From Ruminococcaceae bacterium UBA3220 (GTDB lineage: Bacteria > Bacillota > Clostridia > Oscillospirales > Acutalibacteraceae), in the NCBI GenBank assembly GCA_002363095.1, contig DEWC01000026.1:8607-25458 (forward strand): 16,852 nucleotides of DNA, in the 5' to 3' direction. Positions 14,269 to 16,852 of the stretch are shown here, piece after piece. The notes under the pieces were generated by a model. That model saw only the letters and a program-made list of their open reading frames with translations. It did no database searches and was not told the DNA's origin. A program made the translations under genes and the position numbers. Each line of letters begins with the position of its first letter. Within the stretch, counting starts at the first letter, position 1.

Positions 14269-14862
14269 TTAAGTATCCGCCCGCATATTTTTGAGCATCA
14301 CAACAAGCGAGTCCTTATATTCAAACAAATCCACTACCGAAAGATTTGTTTTATCGCAATGTTGAAGAATATACAGAAAATCCGATTTTGCAATGCCGTT
14401 TTTGCAGAGGGCTTTTATAAAAGCAGGTAAAATTTCATCGGATTTTGCCGTGTTTTCTTTAAGCGCCTCGGCGGCAGTTACACCCGTTATCCTGATTTCC
14501 TCGCCGCCTTCGCTTACAACAATTCCGCCGATTTTGTCAACAATTTCTCCAAAAAGGTCATAGGAAACATCAGCACTGTATTTTTGATTTTTCTTTTCGC
14601 TGTCACCTGAAACATCCGAAACAAGAATTTCCTCTCGCGCAAAGTCAAGATTGAACAAAACCGCCTTTTCGTCGGGAAGGCTTAGGCATATTCCGAAATT
14701 TTCGGGCGTCCCCCCGCTATACGGAACATCGAGTTTGTTGTTTCTTACATTGATATATTGTTGTATACCGTTTTTCGCCGTAAAATACCCGAACAAAAGA
14801 CAAATTAAAAAAACGCCCGTGGCGGCAAAACTTATAAGCCAGACCAAAAAACTTTTCTTCAT
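14269..14862 (-). CDS. Membrane-anchored protein, possible degenerate LytR-CpsA-Psr (LCP) domain
   Basis: This 197-residue protein has an N-terminal membrane helix (about 5-27, FLVWLISFAATGVFLICLLF) and an extracytoplasmic remainder. The C-terminal domain resembles pieces of the LCP fold that attaches wall polymers to peptidoglycan: AVLFNLDFAREEILVSDVSGD corresponds to the LCP strand pair ending in the SIPRD motif, LFGEIVDKIGGIVV (about 103-116) to the VDAIGGV motif, ITGVTAAEAL to the G-x-x-AL segment, and CDKTNLSVVDL to the C-terminal TNLS segment. The catalytic Arg/Asp of SIPRD are replaced, and the block between it and VDAIGG is far shorter than usual, so phosphotransferase activity is unlikely. 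This is inference from motif order; otherwise the protein is hypothetical. GGTGA precedes the ATG by about 6 bases. It lies between mutS2 and glnN. Confidence 0.8.
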   Translation of the reverse strand: MKKSFLVWLISFAATGVFLICLLFGYFTAKNGIQQYINVRNNKLDVPYSGGTPENFGICLSLPDEKAVLFNLDFAREEILVSDVSGDSEKKNQKYSADVSYDLFGEIVDKIGGIVVSEGGEEIRITGVTAAEALKENTAKSDEILPAFIKALCKNGIAKSDFLYILQHCDKTNLSVVDLFEYKDSLVVMLKNMRADT

Positions 14863-14899
14863 TATAATTCACCCATTTTTATTTTTGGGCAAATAATAA

Positions 14900-14929
14900 T
14901 TTTTATTCTTTTTAAGGCAAATTTGACAA
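14900..14929 (-). promoter_or_regulatory. Weak candidate promoter for the LCP-like gene
   Basis: TTGTCA (14924-14929) and TAAAAA (14900-14905) on the minus strand are 18 bases apart. The region is AT-rich, so chance matches are easy. A promoter is expected here because the mutS2 terminator lies immediately upstream. Confidence 0.35.
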
Positions 14930-14961
14930 AAAACAAAACGGTCGATTCGTAAATCGACCGT
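14925..14961 (-). terminator. Intrinsic terminator downstream of mutS2
   Basis: A 10-pair perfect stem (14938-14947 with 14952-14961), ACGGTCGATT with AATCGACCGT and loop CGTA, is followed on the minus strand by TTTTGTTTTTTG. It lies about 140 bases after the mutS2 stop, with repeat copy 2 in between. The T-tract overlaps the candidate -35 of the next gene. Confidence 0.85.
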
Positions 14962-14992
14962 GCGATATGTAAATAATGATTTTGCGCGGAGC

Positions 14993-15070
14993 GATTTAAA
15001 AATCCGTTGTCGCTTGCCGACAACACCGCCATTATTCATTATTCATTATTCATTCCTTCATTATTCATTA
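14993..15070. repeat. Structured extragenic repeat, copy 2
   Basis: The copy contains GATTT-AA-AAATC (14993-15004), the hairpin GTTGTCG-CTTGC-CGACAAC (15006-15024), ACACCG-type spacer and an ATTATTCATT tandem tract (15031-15054) with a further TTCATTATTCATTA (15057-15070). It matches copy 1 at 46 of the first 52 positions, in the same orientation. Relative to mutS2 it is antisense, in the 3' UTR between stop codon and terminator. The 239 bases between mutS2 and the next gene hold this repeat, the terminator and a weak promoter only. Confidence 0.75.
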
Positions 15071-15101
15071 AAGAATCCCCGCAGAGCAAATATCTCCGTC
15101 C

Positions 15102-16852
15102 CTATTTCAACTCCGCGATGGTTACACCCGCTTCGCCCTCGCCGAAAACTCCCAAGCGATATGACTTCACGGCTTTATGCCCTTTAAGGAATGCCTGCAC
15201 CGCTTTTCGGAGCGCTCCGGTGCCCTTTCCGTGGATAACCGTTACGGTGGTTATGCCCGACATTATCGCCGAATCAAGGTATTTGTCGAGTTCAAAAACA
15301 GCCTCGTCGCCCGCCATTCCTCTTAAATCAATTTCGCCCTTTATTTCCATATCGGCGCGCGATTTTATGCCGGTTATATTTCGCGTTTTGGGGATTTTTC
15401 GTTTTTCGGAGCCTTTTTTTATTGCCAAATCCTTTAGGTCAACCCACATATTTAAGGCTCCCGACATAACCTTGACCTTATTGTTTTTACGGTTGACATC
15501 AATAACGGTTGCCTCCTGCCCTATCGACAGGGCAATTACCGTATCGCCTTTTTCGGGTAACTTTTTAAGCCGTTCGCCCGCCTCGGTTTTTTCTACCGGG
15601 TCGGCGTTTTCCTCTAAATCTTTAATTGCCGATTTATATTGTTTCCTTGCCTTTTCAAGGCTTTCGGCGGCGTTTTCGGCGTTAAATTTCTTTTTAAGTT
15701 CCTCGAGTTCGTTTAAGAGCATCGCCGATTGATTTCGCGCGTTATCAACGATAAGTCCGGCCTTTTTTCGGCTCTCCTCCAAAATCTTTTTTTGTTTGGT
15801 TCTCATTTCGTTTTCGAGGTTATCGTAGCGTTTTTTCGTTTGCTCTGCTTCGCTTTTTAGTTTGGCTATTTCGTTGCGCTCGTCCTCCGCCTTTTTACGC
15901 CGGACTTCAAGTTCCTTTGCGAGGCGTTCAAAATGCACATCCTCACTTGAAAGCTGTGCCTTTGCGATTTCTATAATATCGTGGCTAAGCCCTAACCTTT
16001 CGGAAATGGCAAAAGCGTTTGATGACCCCGGTATTCCCACATTAAGGCGATAGGTGGGCTTTAATGTTTGAACATCAAATTCGCAAGCGGCATTCTCAAC
16101 CCTGTAACCGTCAAGCGCATAGGCTTTAAGCTCGGGATAGTGGGTCGTCGCCACCGTTTTTGCCCCTTTTTCCGCCAAGGTCATAAGTATTGATTTCGCG
16201 ATTGCCGCGCCCTCAACGGGGTCGGTTCCCGCGCAAAGTTCATCAAGCAAAACAAGGGAGTTGCCGCCGCATTCGTCGAGGGTTTGAACGATATTTACCA
16301 TATGCGATGAAAATGTTGAAAGAGATTGCTCTATCGACTGTTCATCCCCTATATCGGCAAAAACGCGGTCAAAAACGGCGATTTTGCTGCCCTCGTCGGC
16401 AGGTATCATCAGTCCGCACATTGCCATAAGGGTCAAAAGTCCTATCGTTTTGAGGGTAACCGTCTTTCCGCCTGTGTTGGGACCGGTTATAACAAGGGTG
16501 TCGTAATCCTCGCCCACGCCGACAGTTACCGGTACGGCTTTTTTATAAGGCAGAAGCGGATGCCTTGCCCTTTTAAGAAAGATTTTGCCCTCGGTGTTAA
16601 TCGACGGTAAACTTCCGCCGATTTTATAAGCATATCTCGCCTTTGCAAAAACGGCGTCAAGCGAAACAACGGCTTTGAAAGATTTGTCAATAGTATCAGC
16701 AAAATCGGCAATTTCCAAAGAAAGTTCGGTTAAAATCCTATCGATTTCTTCCCTTTCCTTTGACTCTAAAACCCGCATTTCGTTGTTTGCCTCAACAACG
16801 CTCATCGGCTCCACGAAAACGGTAAGCCCGGTCGATGATGTATCGTGAATAA
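15102..16852 (-). CDS. mutS2: MutS2 ATPase/endonuclease, N-terminus cut by window edge
   Basis: MutS2 is a MutS-like ATPase with a C-terminal nuclease domain; it suppresses recombination and in Bacillus rescues collided ribosomes. The 582 residues visible are open to the window edge; they begin IHDTSSTG and continue VFVEPMSVVEANNEMR, a MutS2 core motif, so the GTG at 16814 is an internal valine and not a start. Walker A GPNTGGKT is at visible residues 123-130 (16461-16484), DIGDEQSIEQSLSTFSSHM follows, and Walker B is LVLLDELCAGTDP. A Lys/Glu-rich coiled coil occupies about 300-410, a KOW-like segment GDTVIALSIGQEATVIDV follows, and the Smr domain (about 507-582) contains IDLRGM and VIHGKGTGALR. 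About 200 N-terminal residues are missing compared with the usual 780-790. The stop is TAG. Confidence 0.96.
   Translation of the reverse strand, partial: IHDTSSTGLTVFVEPMSVVEANNEMRVLESKEREEIDRILTELSLEIADFADTIDKSFKAVVSLDAVFAKARYAYKIGGSLPSINTEGKIFLKRARHPLLPYKKAVPVTVGVGEDYDTLVITGPNTGGKTVTLKTIGLLTLMAMCGLMIPADEGSKIAVFDRVFADIGDEQSIEQSLSTFSSHMVNIVQTLDECGGNSLVLLDELCAGTDPVEGAAIAKSILMTLAEKGAKTVATTHYPELKAYALDGYRVENAACEFDVQTLKPTYRLNVGIPGSSNAFAISERLGLSHDIIEIAKAQLSSEDVHFERLAKELEVRRKKAEDERNEIAKLKSEAEQTKKRYDNLENEMRTKQKKILEESRKKAGLIVDNARNQSAMLLNELEELKKKFNAENAAESLEKARKQYKSAIKDLEENADPVEKTEAGERLKKLPEKGDTVIALSIGQEATVIDVNRKNNKVKVMSGALNMWVDLKDLAIKKGSEKRKIPKTRNITGIKSRADMEIKGEIDLRGMAGDEAVFELDKYLDSAIMSGITTVTVIHGKGTGALRKAVQAFLKGHKAVKSYRLGVFGEGEAGVTIAELK

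Noticed and set aside
16803..16814. GTG at 16814 as the mutS2 start
   Set aside because: The frame stays open to the window edge and encodes the conserved HDTSSTG...FVEPM segment before it, so the codon is internal.

Overview
The window is a gene-dense piece of a low-to-mid GC Firmicutes chromosome, most likely a Clostridia member (Oscillospiraceae/Ruminococcaceae-like, possibly uncultured). This is inferred from the gene families: YqhQ/DUF1385, IreB (UPF0297), MutS2 with an Smr domain, type III glutamine synthetase, and an OmpR/PhoR-type two-component pair. Strong GGAGG ribosome binding sites and near-consensus TTGACA-17-TATAAT promoters fit the same placement. Almost everything lies on the minus strand; only the small ireB gene is on the plus strand. 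Both edges cut genes: recX loses its C-terminus at base 1 and mutS2 loses its N-terminus at base 16852.

Region 1 (1-7140, minus) reads as one seven-gene transcription unit: FG-GAP/VCBS-repeat lipoprotein, response regulator, sensor histidine kinase, DUF1385 membrane protein, prmC, recA, recX. Gaps range from a 14-base overlap to 47 bases. A TATAAT promoter and an upstream 26-bp perfect AT palindrome (7144-7169) precede it, and an intrinsic terminator (about 7196-7226) insulates it from the next unit. An envelope-type signalling module is therefore placed upstream of DNA repair genes, and no LexA box was seen by eye in front of recA.

Region 2 (7196-11563, minus) is a zinc-type metal unit: an ArsR/SmtB repressor with a complete alpha-5 metal site, a P1B-type Zn/Cd exporter lacking the N-terminal metal-binding domain, and a U32/RlhA-like protein overlapping the exporter gene by 8 bases. 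Its promoter is a perfect consensus with an SmtB/CzrA-like operator at the transcription start.

Region 3 (11583-12035) holds ireB on the plus strand, away from its usual ruvX partner. A degenerate heptamer array begins at its stop codon, followed by a hairpin-rich repeat and a terminator shared with glnA.

Region 4 (12034-16852, minus) holds glnA (GSIII), a small membrane-anchored protein that looks like a degenerate LytR-CpsA-Psr domain, and mutS2. A second copy of the hairpin repeat lies between the mutS2 stop codon and its terminator. The best candidates for something undescribed are this dispersed structured repeat in 3' UTRs, the palindrome-controlled signalling/recA operon, and the degenerate LCP-like protein. 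No mobile element genes, CRISPR arrays, tRNA or rRNA genes were recognised.
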